Of a stretch of 22,323 bases of DNA, positions 8,421-14,941 are shown in pieces. Numbering within the stretch: position 1 is the stretch's first letter; the number at the start of each line of letters is the position of its first letter. Made by a program: the position numbers and the translations under genes. This DNA is from Oceanospirillaceae bacterium UBA1126 (lineage in GTDB: Bacteria > Pseudomonadota > Gammaproteobacteria > Pseudomonadales > Balneatricaceae), in NCBI GenBank assembly GCA_002312935.1, contig DCAT01000163.1, positions 1 to 22,323 of the forward strand, given 5' to 3'. The notes beneath the pieces are model-generated. The model ran no database searches and was not told the origin of the DNA. It was given only the letters and a program-made list of their open reading frames with translations.

Positions 8421-8581
8421 ATACTTAACCTTTGTCATATGCGCTGAATTCTTCGGCACACATTTGTAATTGGTATCATAATTATACACAAATATATTCT
8501 TAGGGTTAATAAGGCCTTTTGAGAAATTTTGAGATAAAGGGATATCTGAAGGTAACTTGAGCCTATTATGGCTATACAGTG

Positions 8582-8621
8582 TTGCTGTAAATTAAGCCCC
8601 AGTGTACAATACCGCGCGCGC
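8582..8621 (+). promoter_or_regulatory. rpsA promoter with GC-rich discriminator
   Basis: A -35 TTGCTG (8582-8587), a 17-bp spacer and a -10 TACAAT (8605-8610) form a good sigma-70 promoter. Directly after the -10 comes ACCGCGCGCGC (8611-8621). A GC-rich discriminator is the known hallmark of ribosomal promoters repressed by ppGpp/DksA in E. coli; stringent control here is inferred. Transcription would start near 8617. Confidence 0.72.
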
Positions 8622-8646
8622 AAAATTCGTTAGTGTCATTCTAGGC

Positions 8647-8759
8647 GTCAGTTCCTGACACATCGCGTCCATTAAACTTCCCTGTTGCAGCTGACCTTCA
8701 GGCTAAACGAGCGTTGGATCGCAAGCGCTTTAAACTTGCACAACGTCTGGTATATAAAC
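8647..8759 (+). promoter_or_regulatory. Structured rpsA leader without a clear Shine-Dalgarno sequence
   Basis: The leader can form GTCAG-TTC-CTGAC (8647-8659), and GCAAG (8721-8725) can pair with CTTGC (8735-8739). The last 20 nt before the ATG at 8760 lack a proper Shine-Dalgarno sequence; there is only GG about 9 nt upstream. E. coli rpsA is also translated from a folded leader that lacks a good Shine-Dalgarno and is repressed by free S1. The same kind of autoregulation is inferred here, and no covariation has been examined. Confidence 0.5.
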
Positions 8760-10436
8760 ATGAGCGAAAGCTTTGCAGATCTATTTGAAGAATCCCTAAT
8801 TGCTGTTGAGATGCGTCCTGGTGCTGTTGTTATGGGCACCGTATTAGACATCGACGGCGACTGGGTAACAGTACACGCAGGCCTTAAGTCTGAAGCTATC
8901 ATTCCTATTGAAGAATTCTATAACGATTCTCGTGAAATAGAAGTGAAGATTGGCGATCAAATTAAGGTGTCTCTAGAAAGTGTTGAAGATGGCACTGGCG
9001 AGACTAAACTTTCACGCGAAAAGGCTAAAGCTGCCGAAGCGTGGGAAGTATTGCAAACTGCCTTTGACGAAGAAGCGACTATTACTGGCGTTATCAACGG
9101 CAAGGTTAAGGGTGGCTTTACTGTTGCCATCAACAATATTCAGGGTTTCTTACCTGGTTCCTTGGTAGACGTTCGCCCAGTTCGTGACGTTGACCACTTG
9201 GAAGGCCAGGAACTTGAATTCAAGCTGATCAAGCTGGATCAAAAGCGCAACAACGTGGTTGTTTCACGACGCGCAGTAATGCAAGAAGCTAACAGCGCCC
9301 AGCGTGACGAATTGTTGGCTAGCATTGAAGAAGGCATGGACGTTAAGGGTTATGTTAAGAACCTAACCAACTACGGTGCTTTTGTAGACTTAGGTGGCGT
9401 TGACGGCCTATTGCATATTACTGACATGGCTTGGAAACGCATCGCACACCCAAGTGACATGTTAAACCCAGGTGATGAAATCACTGTTCGCGTTATCAAG
9501 TTTGATAAGGACAGTGGTCGTTTATCGTTAGGCCTTAAGCAGTTGCAAGAGGATCCATGGGCGTCTATCAAGGCACGTTACCCTAATGGTCATCGCGTGC
9601 AAGCTACTGTAACTAACTTAACTGACTACGGTTGCTTCGCTTCTATCGAAGATGGCGTTGAAGGCTTGGTACACGTTTCTGAAATGTCTTGGACTAACAA
9701 GAACATTCACCCATCTAAAGTTGTTAACGTTGGCGACGCTATGGAAGTGATGATTTTGGATGTAGACCAAGAACGTCGTCGCATCTCTCTAGGCATTAAG
9801 CAATGTGTGGGCAACCCATGGGCTGAGTTCGCTGAGAAGTATGCAGCTGGTGACAAGGTTGTTGGTAACATCAAAACCATCACTGATTTCGGTATCTTTG
9901 TTGGCTTAGAAGGTGATCTAGACGGCCTTGTGCACATGTCGGACATTTCTTGGGAAGTAGAAGGCGAAGCTGCTCTTCGTGACTACAAGAAGGGCGACGA
10001 AGTAAGCGCAGTGATCTTATCTGTAGATTCTGAGAAAGAGCGTATCTCTCTTGGTATTAAGCAGCAAGAAAACGACCCATTCAGTGAGTACGTTGCAGCT
10101 AATGATCGCGGTACGATCGTAAACGGTACTGTTAAGTCTGTTGAAGCGAAAGAGGCTGTTATTGAGCTTGCTGAAGGCATTGACGCTACACTTAAGGCTT
10201 CTGAAATCAGCATTGATCGTATTGAAGACGCACGTAACGAACTTAAAGTTGGTGACAGTGTTGAAGCTAAGATTGTGGCTGTTGACCGTCGTAACCGCTC
10301 TATCAACTTGTCCATTAAGGCCAAGGATGTAGCAGACGAGAAGCAAGCTATGCGTGACGTTCGCGAAGTGGATGTGCCTACTGATGGCCCTACCACTATT
10401 GGCGACTTGATCAAAGCACAGATGGGTAAGCAATAA
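8760..10436 (+). CDS. rpsA: 30S ribosomal protein S1
   Basis: A 558-residue S1 protein, the same length class as E. coli S1 (557). The N-terminal MSESFADLFEESL binds the 30S subunit through S2. Six S1 (OB-fold) domains follow at roughly 21-88, 106-172, 193-261, 278-348, 365-435 and 452-521, with hallmark stretches INGKVKGGFTV, NYGAFVDLGGVDGLLHITDMAW, DYGCFASIEDGVEGLVHVSEMSW and DFGIFVGLEGDLDGLVHMSDISW. The C-terminal GPTTIGDLIKAQM resembles Pseudomonas S1. S1 unfolds and docks mRNA on the ribosome. The open frame extends upstream to 8685, but ATG 8760 gives the conserved N-terminus. Codon choice (CGT, GGT, AAC) looks more highly biased than in its neighbours. Unusually, neither cmk (upstream) nor ihfB (downstream) flanks it. 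Confidence 0.98.
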   Translation: MSESFADLFEESLIAVEMRPGAVVMGTVLDIDGDWVTVHAGLKSEAIIPIEEFYNDSREIEVKIGDQIKVSLESVEDGTGETKLSREKAKAAEAWEVLQTAFDEEATITGVINGKVKGGFTVAINNIQGFLPGSLVDVRPVRDVDHLEGQELEFKLIKLDQKRNNVVVSRRAVMQEANSAQRDELLASIEEGMDVKGYVKNLTNYGAFVDLGGVDGLLHITDMAWKRIAHPSDMLNPGDEITVRVIKFDKDSGRLSLGLKQLQEDPWASIKARYPNGHRVQATVTNLTDYGCFASIEDGVEGLVHVSEMSWTNKNIHPSKVVNVGDAMEVMILDVDQERRRISLGIKQCVGNPWAEFAEKYAAGDKVVGNIKTITDFGIFVGLEGDLDGLVHMSDISWEVEGEAALRDYKKGDEVSAVILSVDSEKERISLGIKQQENDPFSEYVAANDRGTIVNGTVKSVEAKEAVIELAEGIDATLKASEISIDRIEDARNELKVGDSVEAKIVAVDRRNRSINLSIKAKDVADEKQAMRDVREVDVPTDGPTTIGDLIKAQMGKQ

Positions 10437-10457
10437 GCTTTTAACCTCTGTACTTTA

Positions 10458-10485
10458 AAAAGGGAGTGCTTCGGCACTCCCTTTT
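10458..10485 (+). terminator. rpsA intrinsic terminator
   Basis: GGGAGTGC (10462-10469), a TTCG tetraloop and GCACTCCC (10474-10481) make a perfect 8-bp stem. It is extended by AAAA before and TTTT after, and it starts 21 bp past the rpsA stop. This is a textbook terminator and shows that rpsA is its own transcription unit. Confidence 0.95.
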
Positions 10486-10565
10486 ACGTTATTTACAGGA
10501 TGTATTAGGTGCCGTGGCGGCATGAATAACAGGCAGCGGTGTTTTTTAGCATTTGAAGAATTTTT

Positions 10566-11198
10566 ATGAATAACTCCCCTATACAAAACTTTTGGCAACT
10601 GGTGAGCGATAACGCTGATCATCTGCGTAGCTTAGTGGACGAAGAATCTGTTTTGGCACACGAGTTACTCGAAGAAGTGCAAGATCAGTTATCCGACATA
10701 GACCTTCATCTCACCGTTTTTTGTGCCCGTGATGCAGATGGCACGGGGATTGAACTTGTGTTTGGTTGTGATGGGTACAGCCAAAGCATTGATACTGTTT
10801 TATTTTTGGTTGCTGCAGCACCTCAGCTAAGCCACATTAAGGTGCTGGCTTTTAATCCAAGGGTAGAGCATATTCCAGAAGCCATAGAAATTGGCGATGC
10901 AGTGCTAGAATTAGACGAGCTGTTCTTTGGGTTACGAAATATTGGTGAAGAACTGCATTTAGATTTATACCTAGAAGCCCTGCCAATACTTGAAGATGCC
11001 CCTCAAACTGATGCGGCGCTGATGTTTTTAGATGCAATCGTTGGCGAATATGACCTCATGACCCGCATTCATAGTGTTAATTGGTTAGATTTGCCAGAAG
11101 ACCCTATAGATCACGGACTCAAGCCTCTGGTTGAGTTACGCCAACAATTTGATTTGCTAAGACCAAAACGTCCTGCGTTGGGTGAAGCCCTGCATTAA
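10566..11198 (+). CDS. Uncharacterised acidic protein
   Basis: A 210-residue soluble, strongly acidic protein with no signal peptide or membrane segment. The middle part (about 60-110: IELVFGCDGYSQSIDTVLFLVAAAP, then IKVLAFNPRVEHIPEAIEIGD) and the later ALMFLDAIVGEYDLMTRI (about 155-170) read like a small alpha/beta domain found in widespread uncharacterised bacterial proteins. I recall similar 'ANG..LVAAAP....W.VIAFRPR' patterns but cannot name the family with certainty. The ATG has GAAGAA about 7 nt upstream. It opens the five-gene run leading to rmuC and the glutaredoxin-like gene. I found no convincing promoter in the 80 bp after the rpsA terminator. Confidence 0.82.
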   Translation: MNNSPIQNFWQLVSDNADHLRSLVDEESVLAHELLEEVQDQLSDIDLHLTVFCARDADGTGIELVFGCDGYSQSIDTVLFLVAAAPQLSHIKVLAFNPRVEHIPEAIEIGDAVLELDELFFGLRNIGEELHLDLYLEALPILEDAPQTDAALMFLDAIVGEYDLMTRIHSVNWLDLPEDPIDHGLKPLVELRQQFDLLRPKRPALGEALH

Positions 11199-11243
11199 TT
11201 TTGTTACCATTGCACTTTACCTTACTCACATGGAAAGACGCAC

Positions 11244-11621
11244 ATGGAACCTATCTACATTTTTACTCTAACAGGTGCCTTTGCTATGGGTGCTGCACTT
11301 AGTGCACGCCAAGTTAGCCATGACGTTTTAACTGAAAACCAGCAGGCGACAGAGGCCTCTGATAGCACTCAGGCCGTTGTTAAAGTCCCAGGAATTTATC
11401 TAACAGCTGGAAACTTATCGGCCATCGCGCTCATTGCCAGTCTAGTTTATGGTGGGCAGAACCTTGTCTGGTGGATTCCTATAGGCTTTTTAGTGGTCAG
11501 TTTCCCAGCTATATATTATATCTTTTTGTGTCGATTGTTTAAGCCCAAACGTGCCAGTTTAGTTTACACCTTTCTTGCTTTGGTGGGACTGATACCCATG
11601 GTGCAGGGATGGGTGGCCTAA
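11244..11621 (+). CDS. Small inner-membrane protein of unknown function
   Basis: A 125-residue protein with about four hydrophobic segments: 4-20, 53-70, 73-95 and 105-124. A polar, Gln/Thr/Ser-rich loop (about 25-48) sits between the first two. No catalytic or binding motif is visible. GGAAAGA (11231-11237) gives a good ribosome-binding site 6 nt before the ATG. The stop is only 4 bp before the rmuC start, so the two are almost certainly translated together. That tight spacing is the only hint to function. Confidence 0.8.
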   Translation: MEPIYIFTLTGAFAMGAALSARQVSHDVLTENQQATEASDSTQAVVKVPGIYLTAGNLSAIALIASLVYGGQNLVWWIPIGFLVVSFPAIYYIFLCRLFKPKRASLVYTFLALVGLIPMVQGWVA

Positions 11622-11625
11622 ACAG

Positions 11626-13011
11626 ATGCTAGATTACATGCTTTGGGTATTTGCTGGTGTGATGACGCTAGCTACTATTTATTTTGCGCGCCGCGGTGCT
11701 GTTGGTCATGGTGCAACTGATGATATAAAAGTGGCTGCGGCAGAAAAATCACTTGCCCAGCAACTTGCTATGGCGCAGCTTGAAGTTAAGCATGAGCAGG
11801 CTCAAGAGCAGTCGATCGTTCTCCAAAATCAATTGCAAGATGCTCAGCGGCAACAGATAGAGTTGCAGGCACAGGTGAGCCAAGCTGCAGCTGTAAATGC
11901 TAGTTTACACACTAAACTTGAATCACAGCAGGACGCCCATCAACGCCAATTGCAACAGCAGCAGCATACGCAAGAAGCATTTGATACTTACCTTAAGCAA
12001 TTTGCTGAGTCTTCTTTAAAGCAACAAGCTAATCAACTGTCTAGTCAAAACCAGGATCAATTAGGCCATCTGCTTAATCCACTAAAACAACAGTTAGGTG
12101 ATTTCCGCAAAAAAGTTGATGACGTTTATGACAAAGATGCGCGCGATCGTGCCGGCCTAACACAACAAATCAATAGCTTGTTAGAGCTTAATAATAAGCT
12201 CAGTAGCGATGCAATTAACCTGACTAAAGCCCTTAAAGGTGACAATAAAGCTCAAGGTAATTGGGGTGAAATGGTATTGGAACAGGTGCTGGAGCAATCA
12301 GGCCTGCGCAAGGGACACGAATACCACAGCCAAGTTAATTTAACTCAAACCGATGGTAAGCGTTTGCAGCCGGATGTGGTTGTGCATATGCCAGAAAACA
12401 AAGATGTAGTGGTAGATTCTAAAGTTACTCTGGTGGCCTATGAACGTTATCAAAGTGCAGAAGATGACGCTGAACGAAGTGTGGCGCTGGCTGAACATCT
12501 GGCTTCAGTAAAAGCGCATATCAAAGGCCTTAGTGGCAAATCTTATGAAAGTGCCGAAGGGGTGTCTAGTTTAGACTATGTGCTGTTGTTTATTCCCATA
12601 GAATCGGCCTATATGCTGGCCCTTCAGGCTGATGCTGATTTATTTGTTAGTGCCATGAAAAGTAATATTATGCTAGTTAGCCCAGCAACGTTGTTAATGG
12701 TATTGCGCACTATTCATAACATTTGGCGCTATGAGCATCAAAGCCAAAATGCTAAAGAAATTTCTCGCCAAGCAGAAGAAATGCACAAAAAACTGGTTGA
12801 TTTTGTCACCTCGATGGACAGTGTCGGTAGTCATCTTGTGCGCGCTCAAGATGCCTATGATACGGCTCACAAACGCTTGTCCTCGGGCCGTGGGAACCTT
12901 ATCAACCGTGCTCAAAAAATTGTTAATTTAGGTGGCATTCAGCCTAAAAAAGCCTTACCAGATGCGATGATTGAGCATGCAAGTGAAGAGGATGCTGCTG
13001 ATGAGCCTTGA
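11626..13011 (+). CDS. rmuC: DNA recombination protein RmuC
   Basis: A 461-residue RmuC-family protein. The order is: an N-terminal membrane anchor (about 3-22), a long Gln-rich coiled coil (about 35-160), and the RmuC domain with a nuclease-like core (about 200-400). The visible family motifs are NWGEMVLEQVLEQSGLRKGHEY, LQPDVVVHMPENKDVVVDSKV and LLFIPIESAYMLAL. The D..VVDSK pattern fits the PD-(D/E)XK-like fold predicted for the family. In E. coli, loss of RmuC raises the rate of inversion between short inverted repeats, so it is thought to act on unusual DNA structures; its biochemistry is not settled. It overlaps the next gene by 11 bp (start 13001), suggesting coupled expression. Confidence 0.95.
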   Translation: MLDYMLWVFAGVMTLATIYFARRGAVGHGATDDIKVAAAEKSLAQQLAMAQLEVKHEQAQEQSIVLQNQLQDAQRQQIELQAQVSQAAAVNASLHTKLESQQDAHQRQLQQQQHTQEAFDTYLKQFAESSLKQQANQLSSQNQDQLGHLLNPLKQQLGDFRKKVDDVYDKDARDRAGLTQQINSLLELNNKLSSDAINLTKALKGDNKAQGNWGEMVLEQVLEQSGLRKGHEYHSQVNLTQTDGKRLQPDVVVHMPENKDVVVDSKVTLVAYERYQSAEDDAERSVALAEHLASVKAHIKGLSGKSYESAEGVSSLDYVLLFIPIESAYMLALQADADLFVSAMKSNIMLVSPATLLMVLRTIHNIWRYEHQSQNAKEISRQAEEMHKKLVDFVTSMDSVGSHLVRAQDAYDTAHKRLSSGRGNLINRAQKIVNLGGIQPKKALPDAMIEHASEEDAADEP

Positions 13012-13549
13012 TGTGGGCGCGCGCCTTAAAGCAGTGCGTAAAAAAAGTGGCCTATCACAGCGAGAACTAGCTAAACGGGCAGGGGTGACCAACAGTACTA
13101 TTTCCCTTATTGAACAAAATCGAGTTAGCCCATCAGTGAGCTCTTTAAAAAAAGTGTTAGATGGCGTGCCAATGTCATTACAAGCGTTTTTTGTTGAAGA
13201 AATGCCCGCACAACAACAAGTATTTTACAAAAGTAATGAGTTGCCAGACATGGGTTCAGGTAAAGTTGCAATGCGGTTAGTGGGTTATAATTATGACCCC
13301 CGAAATTTGTCGTTGTTGCATGAAACATACCCACCTGGGGCAGATACCGGCGTGGATATGTTGCTGCATGAAGGTGAAGAGGCGGGTATTGTCATTAGTG
13401 GTTGTTTGGAGGTCACAGTGTCTGAACAGGTGGAAATATTACACGCAGGTGATGGCTATTACTTTTCCAGTTCACAGCCCCACCGTTTCCGAAACTTAGG
13501 CGACCAGCCCTGCGTTTTGGTTAGTGCCAATAATCCAGCCAGTGTGTAG
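13001..13549 (+). CDS. PuuR-like XRE-cupin transcriptional regulator
   Basis: A 182-residue regulator with an N-terminal HTH (about 7-60: GLSQRELAKRAGVTNSTISLIEQNRVSPSVSSLKKVL) and a C-terminal cupin (about 105-178) with GADTGVDMLLHEGEEAGIVISG and HAGDGYYFSSSQPHRFRNLG. This layout and length match E. coli PuuR, the putrescine-utilisation repressor, and related Pseudomonas regulators. No polyamine genes are near, so the effector is unknown. The open frame runs back to 12971. ATG 13001 is chosen because GAAGAGG (12985-12991) lies 9 nt upstream and the protein then begins where PuuR-type HTH proteins do. It is embedded in the end of rmuC by 11 bp. Confidence 0.9.
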   Translation: MSLDVGARLKAVRKKSGLSQRELAKRAGVTNSTISLIEQNRVSPSVSSLKKVLDGVPMSLQAFFVEEMPAQQQVFYKSNELPDMGSGKVAMRLVGYNYDPRNLSLLHETYPPGADTGVDMLLHEGEEAGIVISGCLEVTVSEQVEILHAGDGYYFSSSQPHRFRNLGDQPCVLVSANNPASV

Positions 13550-13556
13550 CTGATCT

Positions 13557-13799
13557 ATGCCTAAACCTAAGCGCCATATGCAACTGTTGGGTACGTCTGG
13601 GTGCCATTTATGTGATCAAGCTGAAGCGCTGTTAGGCCAGTGTTTAGACTTATCCCAAGTGGAAGTAGAGATGATTGATATTGCAGATACTGATGAGCTG
13701 GTCGCACTCTATGGCTTAAAGATTCCTGTATTGCGCTGCATAGATAGCCAAAAAGTATTGTGTTGGCCATTTGATGAACGTGCTGTCAGTTGCTTTTAA
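13557..13799 (+). CDS. Glutaredoxin-like (DUF836-type) CxxC protein
   Basis: An 80-residue protein with a thioredoxin-like fold: beta strand, redox motif GTSGCHLCDQA (CHLC), helix, then YGLKIPVLR with the cis-Pro expected after the second helix. Such small glutaredoxin-family proteins are presumed thiol-disulfide oxidoreductases; no specific substrate is known. It starts 7 bp after the XRE-cupin stop with no good Shine-Dalgarno sequence, so it probably depends on reinitiation. ATG 13578 (MQLLGTSGCHLC) is an alternative start that fits family length about as well. Its stop shares TTAA with the convergent tatD stop. Confidence 0.88.
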   Translation: MPKPKRHMQLLGTSGCHLCDQAEALLGQCLDLSQVEVEMIDIADTDELVALYGLKIPVLRCIDSQKVLCWPFDERAVSCF

Positions 13800-14599
13800 T
13801 CAAAGCCAAAAAAGTCGTTCACTGTAGTCTCTGTTTGCTGCGCAAGGTCGGCTATGTTTTGACCACGAAAATGCGCCACACGTTGTAAAATATGAGCCAG
13901 ATGGGCAGGTTCATTGCGGCTAGATTTTGGTTTTGGGCGAATGTCTCTAGGCAAGAGATAGGGGGAGTCTGTTTCTAACATGAGCCTGTTGCTCGGAATC
14001 AATTTAATAGCGCTTTGTAGGTGCTCTCCGCGACGTTCGTCACAAATCCACCCAGTGATACCAATATGTATATCAAGCTCTAGTAGTTGTTTAAGAAAAG
14101 CCTCAGTGCCCGTAAAGCAGTGAACCACTGCTTTACTAAAACCAGACCTATAGTCATTAATAAGCTCTAAAAATTCACCAGCTGCATCACGCTCATGTAA
14201 AAATAGCGGCAGTTGTAGCCTTACAGCAGCTTGTAAATGCTTTTCAAAGCTATCAAGCTGTTGAGTTGGCGTAGAAAAATTTCGATTAAAATCTAACCCC
14301 GTTTCGCCAATAGCAACTACCCGGGGGTGCTGCCAAAGCGCTGTAAGCTGTTGCCAAGACTTAGGATTGTTTTCACTTGCACTATGGGGATGGAAACCTG
14401 CGGTTGCAAAACGCTTGCAGGGCAACGAATCGTCTAGGCTAAGTTCAAGCGCATGTTGGCTAGTGGATAACGAAGTGCCAGTAATAATATGCCGGTGCAC
14501 CCCTGCATCCAATCCACGCTGCAGGGTATCAGCTAGGTCTTTGTTAAATCGGTCATTGGTTAAATTGACACCAATATCGGTGATGCTAGGGTATTTCAA
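13796..14599 (-). CDS. tatD: TatD-family metal-dependent deoxyribonuclease
   Basis: A TIM-barrel hydrolase of about 267 residues (E. coli TatD has 260). Visible motifs are ITDIGVNLTNDRF at the N-terminus, AIGETGLDFNR with a metal-ligand Glu, LPLFLHERDA, VVHCFTG and LMLETDSPYLLPRD. The first motif has GVN where YcfH/YjjV-type relatives have HxH; E. coli TatD shares this. TatD is a Mg-dependent 3'-5' exonuclease linked to DNA repair. The open frame extends to an ATG at 14665, but TTG 14599 gives the E. coli-like start (MKYPSITDIGVNL) and has GGAAG 9 nt upstream, so TTG is preferred. There are no tatABC genes nearby. A perfect palindrome lies over VVHCFTG. Confidence 0.93.
   Translation of the reverse strand: MKYPSITDIGVNLTNDRFNKDLADTLQRGLDAGVHRHIITGTSLSTSQHALELSLDDSLPCKRFATAGFHPHSASENNPKSWQQLTALWQHPRVVAIGETGLDFNRNFSTPTQQLDSFEKHLQAAVRLQLPLFLHERDAAGEFLELINDYRSGFSKAVVHCFTGTEAFLKQLLELDIHIGITGWICDERRGEHLQSAIKLIPSNRLMLETDSPYLLPRDIRPKPKSSRNEPAHLAHILQRVAHFRGQNIADLAQQTETTVNDFFGFD
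14112..14136. repeat. Perfect 11-bp inverted repeat inside tatD
   Basis: GTAAAGCAGTG (14112-14122) and CACTGCTTTAC (14126-14136) are perfect reverse complements around AAC. On the coding strand they encode the KAVVHCFTG region of TatD. No T-run follows on either strand, so this is not an intrinsic terminator. Confidence 0.85.
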
Positions 14600-14840
14600 C
14601 GTATTCAGCTTCCAATAATTATGGCATGTTGGCACATTAGATTGCCACGGAAAAATTGACGACATTGGGTGTTGCAGAGGCTTTTATTCACTTTTGACCT
14701 TGTCGTATTATTTATTAGTGTTTTTTTAAAATAGCTGAAAATTGTTCAGTTACATCACTAAAATTCATTATCAACTTATTATTTGGCCAGTTGCAACTTT
14801 AATAAGCGTGCTTTTGCATGGTTTTATCACCTTTAAGTAT

Positions 14841-14867
14841 CTGACAGCCTAGAAGAAACGTTATAAT
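14841..14867 (+). promoter_or_regulatory. Candidate uup promoter
   Basis: CTGACA (14841-14846) is one base from the -35 consensus and TATAAT (14862-14867) is a perfect -10. The 15-bp spacer is shorter than ideal, which lowers confidence. The start would fall near 14874, giving a leader of about 68 nt. Confidence 0.5.
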
Positions 14868-14889
14868 TGTGTCTGTTTAGTTAATACTT

Positions 14890-14910
14890 CACCCACACTG
14901 AGTGCGGGTG
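14890..14910 (+). other. Hairpin in uup leader
   Basis: CACCCACAC (14890-14898) pairs with GTGCGGGTG (14902-14910) with one A/C mismatch and a TGA loop. It sits between the candidate promoter and the uup start. No U-tract follows directly. Confidence 0.5.
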
Positions 14911-14941
14911 TTGAATCTTGCCCTACCTTTTAGGTCCTTTA

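Larger units (their letters stand above)
8421..8759. other. 339-bp intergenic region before rpsA
   Basis: No convincing gene is seen here on either strand. The part up to about 8580 is AT-rich and should hold the leftward promoter of the SOUL gene, which I could not place. From 8582 it holds the rpsA promoter and a leader of about 140 nt, both described separately. Confidence 0.6.
14600..14941. other. 342-bp intergenic region between tatD and uup
   Basis: An AT-rich divergent spacer. If the long tatD start were used, 66 bp of it would be coding. It holds the uup promoter candidate and leader hairpin listed separately. On the minus strand, CATAAT just upstream of the tatD TTG could be a -10 element with a very short leader, but its -35 is poor. 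I see no other gene. Confidence 0.5.

Noticed and set aside
9983..10477. Minus-strand frames of 164 and 138 residues over rpsA
   Set aside because: They are Ser/Thr/Leu-rich shadows created by the strong codon bias of rpsA; no start context or family features.
10510..10522. TGCCG-TGG-CGGCA hairpin after the rpsA terminator
   Set aside because: Only five pairs with no T-run directly after; chance is a sufficient explanation.
13796..14665. Defence island or novel nuclease system built from rmuC, tatD and the unknown genes
   Set aside because: rmuC and tatD are widespread housekeeping genes, on opposite strands here, with no toxin, sensor or mobile-element features around them.
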